Shown: positions 24,301 to 30,639 of the stretch, in pieces
Numbering within the stretch: position 1 is the stretch's first letter
Layout of the letters: each line of letters begins with the position of its first letter
Source of the DNA: CAYWVO01 sp964461835
GTDB taxonomy: Bacteria > Zixibacteria > MSB-5A5 > WJJR01 > JAJRUJ01
Direction: 5' to 3'
Assembly (NCBI GenBank): GCA_964461835.1
Contig: CAYWVO010000040.1
Location: forward strand, 1 to 30,684
Length of the DNA stretch: 30,684 bases
Notes under the pieces: model-generated
What the model saw: only the letters and a program-made list of their open reading frames with translations
The model's database searches: none
Told to the model about the DNA's origin: nothing
Program-made: the position numbers and the translations under genes

Positions 24301-26192
24301 TGCCGACCCGCAACCTGTTTTACCATGATATCATCGGCGCGGAGATTGCCCTGCTGGCCGGACAAACAGATGCCGCCGAGACAATCTTAAACCGCTGGCC
24401 CAGCGACGAACGCGATGGACATGTTCCGGACTGGCAGATTCTGTTTGATCGCTGCCAGGCACATTTCCACCTCGTCCGCGGAGAGGTATCAGCGGGCCTT
24501 GCCGCTCTCAAGGCGGCAATCTGGCGGGCCCGGCAATTTGGTCGGTTTGATCTGTTGCCTGATTTATATGAACGACTTGCCGTGGCTCTGGCACGGCGGA
24601 ACCGGCCGGGACACTTGCTGCCCGTACTACAGGAATTAACAGACCTTACCAAACGAGTTGGTCGTATGTGTGATTACTCGGAATTGCTGCGAACGTGCGA
24701 GGTGACTATCTCCAAGGCCGGGGATAGTCAATTCGCCCAGTTATTATTTAATATATCCCAGTCACTGCACCGAATCGCCGATCGCGAGGAGTTACTGGAT
24801 TACCTGATAAATACCGCAGTAGACTATTTCGGCGCCGACCGCGGCGCGCTCATCTATCGCCATCCGGTCTCGGGCAAGTATTTTATTGAGGTCTCCTGTT
24901 CTCGCGGGCCGGCATTGGATCGGGAAGACACCATTAAGATCAGCCGGTCAATTGTCCGCCGGGTGGGGAAACGCGCCGAAACGGTTAGAATCGAAGACGC
25001 ACAGCACAACGCCATCACCAAGTCCAAAAAGAGCATTCTGGCGTTGAATATTCAGTCGGTCCTGTGTGTCCCGGTGCACGTACACGATGACTTGTGGGGT
25101 GTGTTGTACCTGGACAATCAGACGGTCCCGCGGGCGTTTGAACACACCAGCACTACCGTCCTCCAGGCTTTCGCCAATTTCATGGCTTTTGGGTTGGAAT
25201 ATGCAACGGAGGTCGCCCGGCAGACCATCGCCCACAAGGAACCGGCGGATATCGCCAAGCACGGAGTCCCCTTTATCGCCCAGGCATCGTCAATGGAACA
25301 AGTCATGTCGGATACCCGGAAGGCCGCCGCTAGCAATGCCGCCATCCTCCTCCTGGGAGAAAGCGGGACCGGCAAAGACGCACTGGCCGAGCAGATTCAC
25401 CAGATGAGTTCCCGGCGGGACGGACCGTTCGTTAAGCTCAATTGTGCCAGTCTTCCCCCGTCTCTTATTGAAGCCGAACTTTTTGGGATCGGCGCAAACG
25501 TCGCCACCAACGTCGATTTCCGGGAAGGCCGTTTCCGCCTGGCTGACGGTGGAACCCTGTTTCTCAATGAAATCGCCGAACTCCCGCCAACTCTCCAGGC
25601 AAAGTTGCTCCAGGTACTGGAAGATGGAGAATTCGAACGCGTTGGTGGTGATCGGGTGAGCGTCGATGTGCGATTTATCTGTGCCACCAATAAGAATCTC
25701 GGGAACTTAATTGACGCCGGGCATTTTCGGTTGGATTTGTATTATCGCATCAACACTATCATGCTGGAACTACCGCCGTTACGTAAGCGTGAGGATGATA
25801 TTCCGCTCCTCGTTCAGGCCTTCTGGGAATACTATCACCACGAGAACCGGAAGCCACTAAAAAAACTTCCCCAGACCGCGCTTGATGCCTTTATGAAACA
25901 CACCTGGCCAGGAAACATCCGGGAACTCAAAAACATCATTGCCCGTATGGTGATTTTGGGCCGGACAGAGATACGCCTCGGCGAAGACGCAACCACCCCT
26001 GCCAGTGAAAGTATGTCTTCCTCAGGCGGATTGCGACAGCAACTGGAGAGTTTTGAACGTTCGCTGATCCGCAAGGCGTTGGATGCGGCGGGCTGGAATG
26101 TCGCACAGGCGGCCCGTAACCTGCGCATTGCTGACGCTACCCTCCGGTCGCGCATAAAAGCTTTACAGATTCATCGGTCGTCGAAGACCTAG
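21378..26192 (+). CDS. Giant Ser/Thr kinase-NTPase-TPR-GAF-AAA+-Fis signalling regulator
   Basis: This single 1604-residue protein links protein kinase and transcription-factor modules. Residues 1-240 are a Hanks-type kinase with lysine K39 (ALKVA), E55, HCDLTPGN (D128, N133), DFG (D149) and APE, so it is probably active, though the glycine loop is poor. Residues 265-560 form a P-loop NTPase with Walker A GGGPRSGKS (296-304). About 690-1090 are TPR repeats, about 1118-1275 a GAF domain, 1300-1530 a sigma54-activator-like AAA+ domain (GESGTGKD at 1327-1334), and the end a Fis-type helix-turn-helix (AGWNVAQAARNLRIADATLRSRIK). Two key AAA+ elements are altered: the GAFTGA loop reads NVATNV (1374-1379) and Walker B has NE (1397-1398) instead of DE. 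It probably binds DNA without classical sigma54 activation. No membrane segment is seen. The ATG at 21378 is preferred over a GTG two codons earlier. Confidence 0.9.
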   Translation: MRLTTGPQKFTDLKRVASSNFSTVYSARDPLSDNHIALKVANPAVDYSETILRQEFDFLSVHRHPNFVSVYDYGQNDEGVPFFSMEWVDGSSLLASCHRQSTATISAAVLELCEAMAALHATGHVHCDLTPGNVLVHKKPNGNLVTILDFGLTTRAFSVADLHIRGTDTYIAPEIPRGDCITPACDMYSFGKILHKLEQLLFAEGERPAAFPLNRQMIRQLADWCRSSHPESRPGSFETIADYWASKVCRRTDGREPRRTRHVGCVKFVGRAAERQILADTVSELSAAGGGLVLIGGGPRSGKSSLLNRFKAQIQPQISGSLRFEVHTADELRNRLPEVLAASESYITETSTGDLSSAFCVFLKYHAAADLSRADVRWLLELAESYGVVLLITHRGTGTYPRSERLRKIVLAQLSLTEFEELCRANFPQDQWRMVPVTHLHRATGGIPSLLAAKAADWHEWRRKGKDSEAFRWRRIPAAAQRELLAELEPIAKEIMPIAGALGEARGSFTVAQIAQHVELPSRRIRMIIRLLEEGGFVRVHRHPQRYSYAFASTWHRDCFNHWYRSRRNDGLLLPDDSHQPAIHRSGPVDTDLTDIAELIQQFRRNVRHAPSGDSLSAASALAIRIIKAYATLKDLGASQKWIRRLAGIYAQRIKSRQAIAYDRFRQFIRLLSTHSSGEFRQTWIENILQERALSRNTTALLHSELGLTQYQRHDYQRALTHYHTAEALWNKGDGDQSARARNYNRIGVIYQRREKLDQAEGYLFKAQRIAEEVGDREVLVAVNVNLGVLTFERGHVQAALERYEISERYARETANHFAQAFILRNKTSCVAELCHSSEAIKVAHLALHAAIEAKHALPIAGCTGSVGWCYLRAGDTEKAYEYIMRSIELHRASEDLFYLGINTLNLSRLSAIQGKRNQAMRYALQAFRYARRCDAPSLIVESLIEAATNAAIQGRVRVASRYHAYARRFVTDGVPTRNLFYHDIIGAEIALLAGQTDAAETILNRWPSDERDGHVPDWQILFDRCQAHFHLVRGEVSAGLAALKAAIWRARQFGRFDLLPDLYERLAVALARRNRPGHLLPVLQELTDLTKRVGRMCDYSELLRTCEVTISKAGDSQFAQLLFNISQSLHRIADREELLDYLINTAVDYFGADRGALIYRHPVSGKYFIEVSCSRGPALDREDTIKISRSIVRRVGKRAETVRIEDAQHNAITKSKKSILALNIQSVLCVPVHVHDDLWGVLYLDNQTVPRAFEHTSTTVLQAFANFMAFGLEYATEVARQTIAHKEPADIAKHGVPFIAQASSMEQVMSDTRKAAASNAAILLLGESGTGKDALAEQIHQMSSRRDGPFVKLNCASLPPSLIEAELFGIGANVATNVDFREGRFRLADGGTLFLNEIAELPPTLQAKLLQVLEDGEFERVGGDRVSVDVRFICATNKNLGNLIDAGHFRLDLYYRINTIMLELPPLRKREDDIPLLVQAFWEYYHHENRKPLKKLPQTALDAFMKHTWPGNIRELKNIIARMVILGRTEIRLGEDATTPASESMSSSGGLRQQLESFERSLIRKALDAAGWNVAQAARNLRIADATLRSRIKALQIHRSSKT

Positions 26193-26239
26193 GTAGTACC
26201 TTCAGCCCATCGCAATCTTCACCGTCCGCGAGTACTAAT

Positions 26240-26255
26240 TCGCGATATCTCGCGA
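26240..26255 (+). terminator. Possible terminator of the giant regulator gene
   Basis: TCGCGA-TATC-TCGCGA can form a 6-bp stem 48 bases after the stop, followed by TTTATTTAATT. It is a modest intrinsic terminator. The remaining gap to 26497 contains another palindrome, CCAGCCGGCTGG (26430-26441), followed by TCAGCTTTTT, which could also terminate transcription. No recognisable gene or promoter was found between them. Confidence 0.4.
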
Positions 26256-26497
26256 TTTATTTAATTGGGGATCAACGAGTTTCCTGTACCGTGCCTTCAA
26301 TATCGCGTTTCGCCGCAAAAAATCCCAACTTCCAATAGCTCGTTGTACGGAATGTAAGGCTGTCCCTCTTTTATACACGCCTCTAAGTAATTGTCCGCCA
26401 ACGTACCTGTCCTCTGCTCCCGGCCGCACCCAGCCGGCTGGTCAGCTTTTTGGATGTCATTTATTTAAGAACGCAGAAAGCAACATGGAGGTATCTG

Positions 26498-26725
26498 ATG
26501 CGAGACATCCAACGTCATTTGCAGGTGATCATCGGTGCGTGCCTGATTGTAATCCTCCTGACCGGGATGATTGGCACTACCTCGGCGCCCTTGGCCTCGG
26601 GTGGCAACGGCAATGAACCAATTCCCGGCGACACGACGGGCAACGATGACAGTATTGAGGATCCGACCGGCGACCAGGATGATGACATGGTACGGCTGAT
26701 TATTTTTTTCGGCACAATCCTTTGA
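26498..26725 (+). CDS. Small secreted acidic peptide, unknown function
   Basis: This 75-residue product has a basic start (MRDIQRHLQ), a hydrophobic core at 9-24 (a signal peptide, with possible cleavage near 30-34), and a short Gly/Asn/Pro segment. A strongly acidic stretch at 40-63, rich in Asp and Glu, follows. The last twelve residues, MVRLIIFFGTIL, are hydrophobic. The ATG at 26498 has GGAGG at 26487-26491, 6 bases upstream, which makes real translation likely. The upstream extension to 26450 is not needed. It lies between the giant regulator and a stand-alone winged-helix gene and ends 57 bases before a strong terminator. I recognise no family. A secreted or processed signal peptide is one possibility. 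Confidence 0.65.
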   Translation: MRDIQRHLQVIIGACLIVILLTGMIGTTSAPLASGGNGNEPIPGDTTGNDDSIEDPTGDQDDDMVRLIIFFGTIL

Positions 26726-26782
26726 TTGCCTCTTCACTTTCCTGGCCCACGGTGCACGCGCAGGAACATCAGTGAGCCAGCG

Positions 26783-26818
26783 GGGGGGATTATTCCTTCA
26801 ATAATTCCCCCTCTTTTT
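26783..26818 (+). terminator. Strong intrinsic terminator between the small peptide and the winged-helix gene
   Basis: GGGGGGATTATT and AATAATTCCCCC (26783-26794 and 26800-26811) form a 12-bp stem with one G-U pair and a 5-base loop. The sequence after it is TCTTTTT. The next gene's ribosome-binding site begins at once after the T-run. Confidence 0.9.
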
Positions 26819-26829
26819 AGGAGCAAATC

Positions 26830-27039
26830 ATGACGAAGACACAACGCGTTTTCCGCCTGATGCACATGTTAACTGATCATCATCGGGAAAAAATCTCCGC
26901 CGCAGATCTCGCCGCATCACTCAATGTCACCATTCGAACCATCTACGCCGACCTGGCTTATCTGGTCCAGGAGGGTGTCCCGGTGCTGTACGACAAACAA
27001 TGCGGTTACCGGATTCCGCTACGAACAATCGAGCAATAA
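26830..27039 (+). CDS. Stand-alone winged helix-turn-helix (HTH_11-type) regulator
   Basis: This 69-residue protein is nearly a bare DNA-binding domain: RVFRLMHMLTDHHREKISAADLA, then SLNVTIRTIYADLAYLVQEGVPVLYD, then CGYRI. The pattern matches the N-terminal winged helix of DeoR- and WYL-type regulators, which normally continue with a ligand- or nucleic-acid-sensing domain absent here. The stop is in frame with no sign of a broken downstream domain in the following 200 bases, so it looks complete. The ATG has AGGAG 7 bases upstream. Its ribosome-binding site touches the end of the preceding terminator, leaving no room for a promoter in between. Expression may depend on read-through or on a promoter upstream of the hairpin. 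Confidence 0.8.
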   Translation: MTKTQRVFRLMHMLTDHHREKISAADLAASLNVTIRTIYADLAYLVQEGVPVLYDKQCGYRIPLRTIEQ

Positions 27040-27065
27040 TTCCACCGACCCCATATAACTCACGA

Positions 27066-27094
27066 TTGACAGGGACGGGCACGACATATACCAT
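27066..27094 (+). promoter_or_regulatory. Possible promoter of thrS
   Basis: TTGACA at 27066-27071 is followed by TATACC (27087-27092, spacer 15) or TACCAT (27089-27094, spacer 17). A transcript from here would have a leader of about 150 bases before the thrS GTG. Confidence 0.4.
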
Positions 27095-27228
27095 GCCCGA
27101 TGTTTGTGCGCGTTGCCGGCTATCGGATGCCCGCACTGGTACGTATGTGTTAAGTAATTATGGCATCGGCGATTAAAGGATTGGCACATGTCTCCGACAC
27201 TACGAGGAGACCGGAAGGTACAACAATG

Positions 27229-27244
27229 CCTCAGCATACTGAGG
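27229..27244 (+). promoter_or_regulatory. Hairpin overlapping the thrS ribosome-binding site
   Basis: CCTCAG-CATA-CTGAGG forms a perfect 6-bp stem whose 3' arm shares four bases with GAGGAGGA (27241-27248), the ribosome-binding site just before the GTG at 27252. It could limit translation. Known bacterial ThrRS enzymes can repress their own mRNA leader, but the loop here has no obvious tRNA-Thr anticodon mimic. Confidence 0.4.
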
Positions 27245-27251
27245 AGGAACC

Positions 27252-29117
27252 GTGAGAATTCTACTACTTCATGCAGATACCTTCGCGTACCGGGTTACCG
27301 GTGAAACCGCTGTGACCAAACAACTGGATCCAATCCCCGAGGAGGTAATGACCGGCAATTGCGGGGACAGCCTGGTCTGCATGATCGCGGTCGAACGCAG
27401 TGACGGTGACGCGGCGAACGCAGTTGTGGAACAGACCGCAGTCGAGATCGCCAACCGGGCCGCGGATGTCAATACCCGGACAGTGATGCTATACCCGTAT
27501 GCGCACCTCTCATCCGAACTGGAAACCCCGCGGACTGCGGTGTCGCTGCTGGAGGCGCTGGAAACGCGGTTGCAACAGGGAGAGGGACTCGAGGTCAAGC
27601 GTGCTCCATTCGGCGTGTATAAAGGATTTGATATCTCAGTCAAAGGCCACCCCCTCTCCGAACTCGCTCGCACTATTACGGTTACGGGTGAGCAACAGGA
27701 GCAGGTCTCGGATGCTCTCGCCGCGGAAGATACGATCAAGAGCGAGTGGTTTTTCATCATGCCGGAAGGGGATATTATCCCGGCGGATGATTTCAACTTA
27801 AAGAAGCACCCCAACATGAAGACCTTTTTCGCGCACGAGGTGTCCGGTACACGGGAGGCTCCCGCTGAACCACCGCATGTGAAGCTCATGCAGGAGCATG
27901 AATTGGTCGATTACGAACCGGGATCAGACCAGGGCAATTTCCGGTGGTATCCGAAGGGCTATGTAATCAAGAAACTTATGGAAGATCACATCAACGCCAT
28001 GCTGGCTGATTATGGCGCCATGCAGGTGGAAACGCCTTTGATGTATGATATTGAACATCCGGCCCTCAGTAAGTACCTGAACAAGTTCCCGGCACGGCAG
28101 TACTCTCTGCGTTCGGAAAAGCGCAAGTTTTTCCTGCGCTTTGCCGCGTGTTTTGGTCAGTACTTAATCAAGCACGACATGCAAATAAGTTACCGGCACC
28201 TGCCGATCCGCATGTACGAACTGACCCACCACAGCTTCCGCCGCGAGCAGTCCGGCGAGCTTTCGGGATTGCGCCGGTTGCGGACATTCACCATGCCGGA
28301 TATGCACACGCTGTGCGCGGATATCCCCCAGGCGAAAGAAGAAATGCTCAACCAGGTGGACCTGTCGTACCGCTGGATGGCGGATCTGGGATTCGATTAT
28401 GAAGTCGCCGTGCGCGCAGTGAGAGATTTCTTCTTTGAGGATCCCTCCTATGCCAAGGAAATTGCCCGCCGCACCGGCAAGCCAGTTTTGCTGGAGTTGT
28501 GGGACAAGCGTTATTTCTACTTTATCACCAAATTTGAGTGTAACGTGGTTGATTCGCAGGGCAAAGCGGCGGCCCTCTCGACCGTGCAAATCGACGTCGA
28601 AAACCCCGCCGGGTTCGGCATCAATTACATCGACGCCGACGACAATCGGGTTGCACCGATGATGCTGCACACGTCGGTTTCCGGTTCAATCGATCGCAAT
28701 TTGTATGGCCTGCTGGAACAGCAGTCAATCAAAATGAAGAAGTCACAGAAGGGACAGTTCCCTTTTTGGCTGGCCCCTACGCAGATTCGCTTGATTTCGG
28801 TCGGTGAGGCACACGTCCCGCATTGCATCAGGCTCATGGAACAACTGTCCGGTCGGGTCGATGTTGATGACCGCAACGAAAAGCTTGGCAAGAAAATTCG
28901 CTCGGCCGAACGCGAGTGGATTCCGTTGATTATCGTGATTGGGGATAAAGAAGCCGAGAGCGAGACGTTCCCGGTGCGCAGTCGCGAGACCGGCAAGGAA
29001 GAGCCGATGACCCTCGATCAAATCCGCGACTATTTCGACACCAGGATGACCGGGAAGGCGTACCGCCCAATCAACCTCCCGCGCCTGCTCTCTAAACGCC
29101 CGACCTTCCGTGGGTAA
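27252..29117 (+). CDS. thrS: Threonyl-tRNA synthetase, archaeal type with DTD-like editing domain
   Basis: This 621-residue enzyme charges tRNA-Thr. The N-terminus (MRILLLHADTFAYRVTGE, about 1-145) matches the D-aminoacyl-tRNA-deacylase-like editing domain of archaeal ThrRS rather than the bacterial TGS plus SAD domains. The class II core shows KYLNKFPARQYSLRSEK, RFAACFGQYL (C300), the motif 2 region ELTHHSFRREQSGELSGLRR, MPDMHTLC (H352) and MLHTSVSGSIDR (H473). C300, H352 and H473 correspond to the zinc ligands that select threonine. The C-terminal 110 residues are the anticodon-binding domain. The GTG start has GAGGAGGA upstream. It stands between the winged-helix gene and a REP cluster. 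No bacterial-type thrS is seen in the window. Confidence 0.93.
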   Translation: MRILLLHADTFAYRVTGETAVTKQLDPIPEEVMTGNCGDSLVCMIAVERSDGDAANAVVEQTAVEIANRAADVNTRTVMLYPYAHLSSELETPRTAVSLLEALETRLQQGEGLEVKRAPFGVYKGFDISVKGHPLSELARTITVTGEQQEQVSDALAAEDTIKSEWFFIMPEGDIIPADDFNLKKHPNMKTFFAHEVSGTREAPAEPPHVKLMQEHELVDYEPGSDQGNFRWYPKGYVIKKLMEDHINAMLADYGAMQVETPLMYDIEHPALSKYLNKFPARQYSLRSEKRKFFLRFAACFGQYLIKHDMQISYRHLPIRMYELTHHSFRREQSGELSGLRRLRTFTMPDMHTLCADIPQAKEEMLNQVDLSYRWMADLGFDYEVAVRAVRDFFFEDPSYAKEIARRTGKPVLLELWDKRYFYFITKFECNVVDSQGKAAALSTVQIDVENPAGFGINYIDADDNRVAPMMLHTSVSGSIDRNLYGLLEQQSIKMKKSQKGQFPFWLAPTQIRLISVGEAHVPHCIRLMEQLSGRVDVDDRNEKLGKKIRSAEREWIPLIIVIGDKEAESETFPVRSRETGKEEPMTLDQIRDYFDTRMTGKAYRPINLPRLLSKRPTFRG

Positions 29118-29130
29118 TGGATATGCGCGC

Positions 29131-29149
29131 GGCAGACGTCTCGTCTGCC
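29131..29149. repeat. REP-like hairpin type C, right-end copy
   Basis: GGCAGACG and CGTCTGCC pair over 8 bp. With its flank CGTCC this is the reverse complement of 884-902. A partial copy (CGTCTGCCCGTCCTACGGG) recurs at 29307-29325. Confidence 0.65.
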
Positions 29150-29177
29150 CGTCCTACGGGATCCGGTTTCGCGTGGC

Positions 29178-29218
29178 CCTGATCTGAGGGTGAGCGGACA
29201 GCGAGCCCGGAGATCAGG
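29178..29218 (+). repeat. REP-like palindrome type A, right-end copy
   Basis: The arms CCTGATCT and AGATCAGG and the flanks GCGTGGC and GTTTC are the same as in 11-51, with several substitutions in the centre. Confidence 0.8.
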
Positions 29219-29348
29219 GTTTCCAGGAGCCGTGCGATTTGGCACCATAGGGCAACGCTCCTAGAAATCCTGGGCAAAGCCCAGCGCCACGCTGGCCGCG
29301 GCGGATCGTCTGCCCGTCCTACGGGATCCGGAAAAAATACTCCGCCCT

Positions 29349-29373
29349 GTCATCCCGGCCTTGAGCCGGAATC
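29349..29373 (-). repeat. REP-like hairpin type D, right-end copy
   Basis: On the minus strand this reads ATTCCGGCTCAAGGCCGGGA followed by TGAC, with a CCGGC/GCCGG stem. It is related to the element at 761-786. Confidence 0.6.
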
Positions 29374-29401
29374 CATTTTGCGGGTGGCAGGGTAACCGTA
29401 G

Positions 29402-29443
29402 GTCGAAACCCCTGAGTTCGCCAACGGCGAACGCGGTTTCGAC
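29402..29443 (-). repeat. REP-like palindrome type B, inverted, left flank of the RAYT
   Basis: GTCGAAACC and GGTTTCGAC arms enclose TTCGCC-AAC-GGCGAA. Compared with 29827-29865 it is in the opposite orientation, so the two copies flank the transposase remnant as inverted REPs, the usual arrangement of RAYT loci. Confidence 0.8.
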
Positions 29444-29466
29444 CTCCTTCGCGATGTAATCGAATC

Positions 29467-29825
29467 ATGGGCAACATTCGTCGTTATAAATGGTTCGGCT
29501 ACGTCTATTTCCTCACCCATGTAACCGTTGAGTGTGCACCTCTTCTCCTAAAGAATTTTCACCTGCTTTGGCAAGCAATCACCACCGCCCGTACCAAATC
29601 GCCATTTGACCTCATGGCTTGGGTTGTGCTCCCCGACCACATGCATCTTCTTGTCGATCCGCTGGACCATGACATTTCCGATTTAATCAGCGCCCTAAAG
29701 CTCTCTTTCTCAGCGCGTTTGCGAAATCCTACCGGGTCCGAATATGGACGTGTGTGGCAGTATCGATTTTGGGATCATGTCATACGCGATCAGTGAAGCA
29801 CGGGTTGGTGCGAAATCCAGTATGA
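29467..29825 (+). pseudogene. REP-associated tyrosine transposase (RAYT, Y1_Tnp) remnant
   Basis: The first frame (29467-29796, 109 codons) is the N-terminal part of an IS200-like Y1 transposase of the RAYT group. RYKWFGYVYFLTHVT starts it, VVLPDHMHLLVDP carries the HUH-type histidines H58 and H60, and VWQYRFWDHVIRDQ ends it. The family then continues with a block ending YIHYNPVKHGLV. Here translation stops at TGA 29794, while the second-next frame reads VKHGLVRNPV at 29793-29822. A short internal deletion has therefore removed the tyrosine-bearing block and shifted the frame. REP sequence then replaces the rest of the 3' end. It is probably inactive, but could still have supplied or received REPs earlier. 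Confidence 0.85.
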
Positions 29826-29826
29826 C

Positions 29827-29865
29827 GTCGAAACCACATCGCCAAGGCGACTCAGGGGTTTCGAC
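29827..29865 (+). repeat. REP-like palindrome type B, right flank of the RAYT
   Basis: This differs from 131-169 by only one base in the inner arm (CATCGCC for CGTCGCC). It begins straight after the last recognisable RAYT codon, and the sequence becomes A+T-rich immediately after it. Confidence 0.8.
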
Positions 29866-29869
29866 CTAC

Positions 29870-30403
29870 GCTTCTTCATCTCACTCTTTAGCGCAAGGTG
29901 TTGATTTAAGTTCTGAATTAAAAGATTATCCTCCTGAAGGCACTTTTTATGAGGGTCGTTTCTATGATGAAGAAACTGGAGAGTATGAAAGATTTTATGA
30001 GGTGGAAGAAGAATTAGATTATTTTGGGCAATCAAACTATTTACTTTTACAACGTTCTATTGGAGATTCAGAATTTTCTTTAGGATACGGAGAAGCTAGT
30101 AGTTATACTCCTACAAATAGCTTATTGGGTTTGCAAGGAGACCCCCTACTAATCGGCGGAAAATCAGAATCCCGGTGGCACGGAGGATGGACAGGAAGAT
30201 ATAAATATAATTCAAAATATGGAACTCTAAGTTTAGCAGGAATTTATGACCTTTATGAACATCCTGATTTATATGCAGTTGGTTTTTCAAGCAAACAATT
30301 TAATATACCCTTTACAGAAGGAAGGGTGAAATCTTCTTTTGATTTAATGGCAAATAGTAGAAAACATATTGGTTTTTCTTTTAATCTTGATTTTCCTCTT
30401 TAA
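29870..30403 (+). CDS. 5'-truncated A+T-rich ORF, unknown function
   Basis: An open frame of 177 codons runs from the end of the type-B REP to a TAA at 30401. The frame continues backward through the REP and transposase remnant, but that part is not real coding. There is no plausible start codon near the junction, so the gene probably lost its 5' end. The product is rich in Gly, Tyr, Phe and Ser (GQSNYLLLQRSIGDSEFSLGY, then repeated aromatic strands) and ends FSFNLDFPL, which could be the end of a beta-rich or barrel protein. Codon use (TTA, AAT, GAA, AGA) is unlike all other genes in the window. I recognise no family. Confidence 0.5.
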   Translation, partial: ASSSHSLAQGVDLSSELKDYPPEGTFYEGRFYDEETGEYERFYEVEEELDYFGQSNYLLLQRSIGDSEFSLGYGEASSYTPTNSLLGLQGDPLLIGGKSESRWHGGWTGRYKYNSKYGTLSLAGIYDLYEHPDLYAVGFSSKQFNIPFTEGRVKSSFDLMANSRKHIGFSFNLDFPL

Positions 30404-30639
30404 AGAGAGCAAGAAAAATAAGGCCCAATAAACCAGCCATCCTTGATCCCACTATCTGAACAATCCACATACCTACCATCTACACCAATACTAACTTTAT
30501 CTGAAACATCTAGTCCAAGTATTGCTCCTAAAGATATATTATCATGAGGGGTTTTAGTTTTTGAAAAAGTTAAACTTGCCTGTCCCATTAAGTAAGGAGA
30601 AAATTTTATTTTCCATTTGGCTAAACCCTTTGAGGTCAC
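30400..30639 (-). CDS. Small A+T-rich ORF, unknown function
   Basis: This 79-residue ORF starts with GTG at 30639, preceded by AGGAAG 8 bases upstream, and its stop overlaps the converging ORF's stop by 4 bases. The sequence has alternating polar and hydrophobic strands (ISLGAILGLDVSDKVSIGVDGRY) and ends GWFIGPYFSCSL, resembling the last strands of a beta-barrel or a small beta-rich protein. It shares the A+T-rich codon use of its neighbour and differs from the rest of the window. It could equally be the end of a longer, degraded gene. Confidence 0.45.
   Translation of the reverse strand: MTSKGLAKWKIKFSPYLMGQASLTFSKTKTPHDNISLGAILGLDVSDKVSIGVDGRYVDCSDSGIKDGWFIGPYFSCSL

Noticed and set aside
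26193..27251. Sigma54-type (-24/-12) promoters that the giant regulator could activate
   Set aside because: GGCAC words near 26709, 26575 and 27184 lack a correctly spaced TGC element, so none fits the consensus.
27040..27251. T-box riboswitch upstream of thrS
   Set aside because: No T-box sequence or terminator/antiterminator pair was seen. The only clear structures are two short hairpins.
29744..30403. One continuous 219-residue protein across the RAYT remnant, REP and A+T-rich region
   Set aside because: The first 42 codons are an out-of-frame reading of transposase and REP DNA. Composition changes at the REP edge, so the frame is accidental there.
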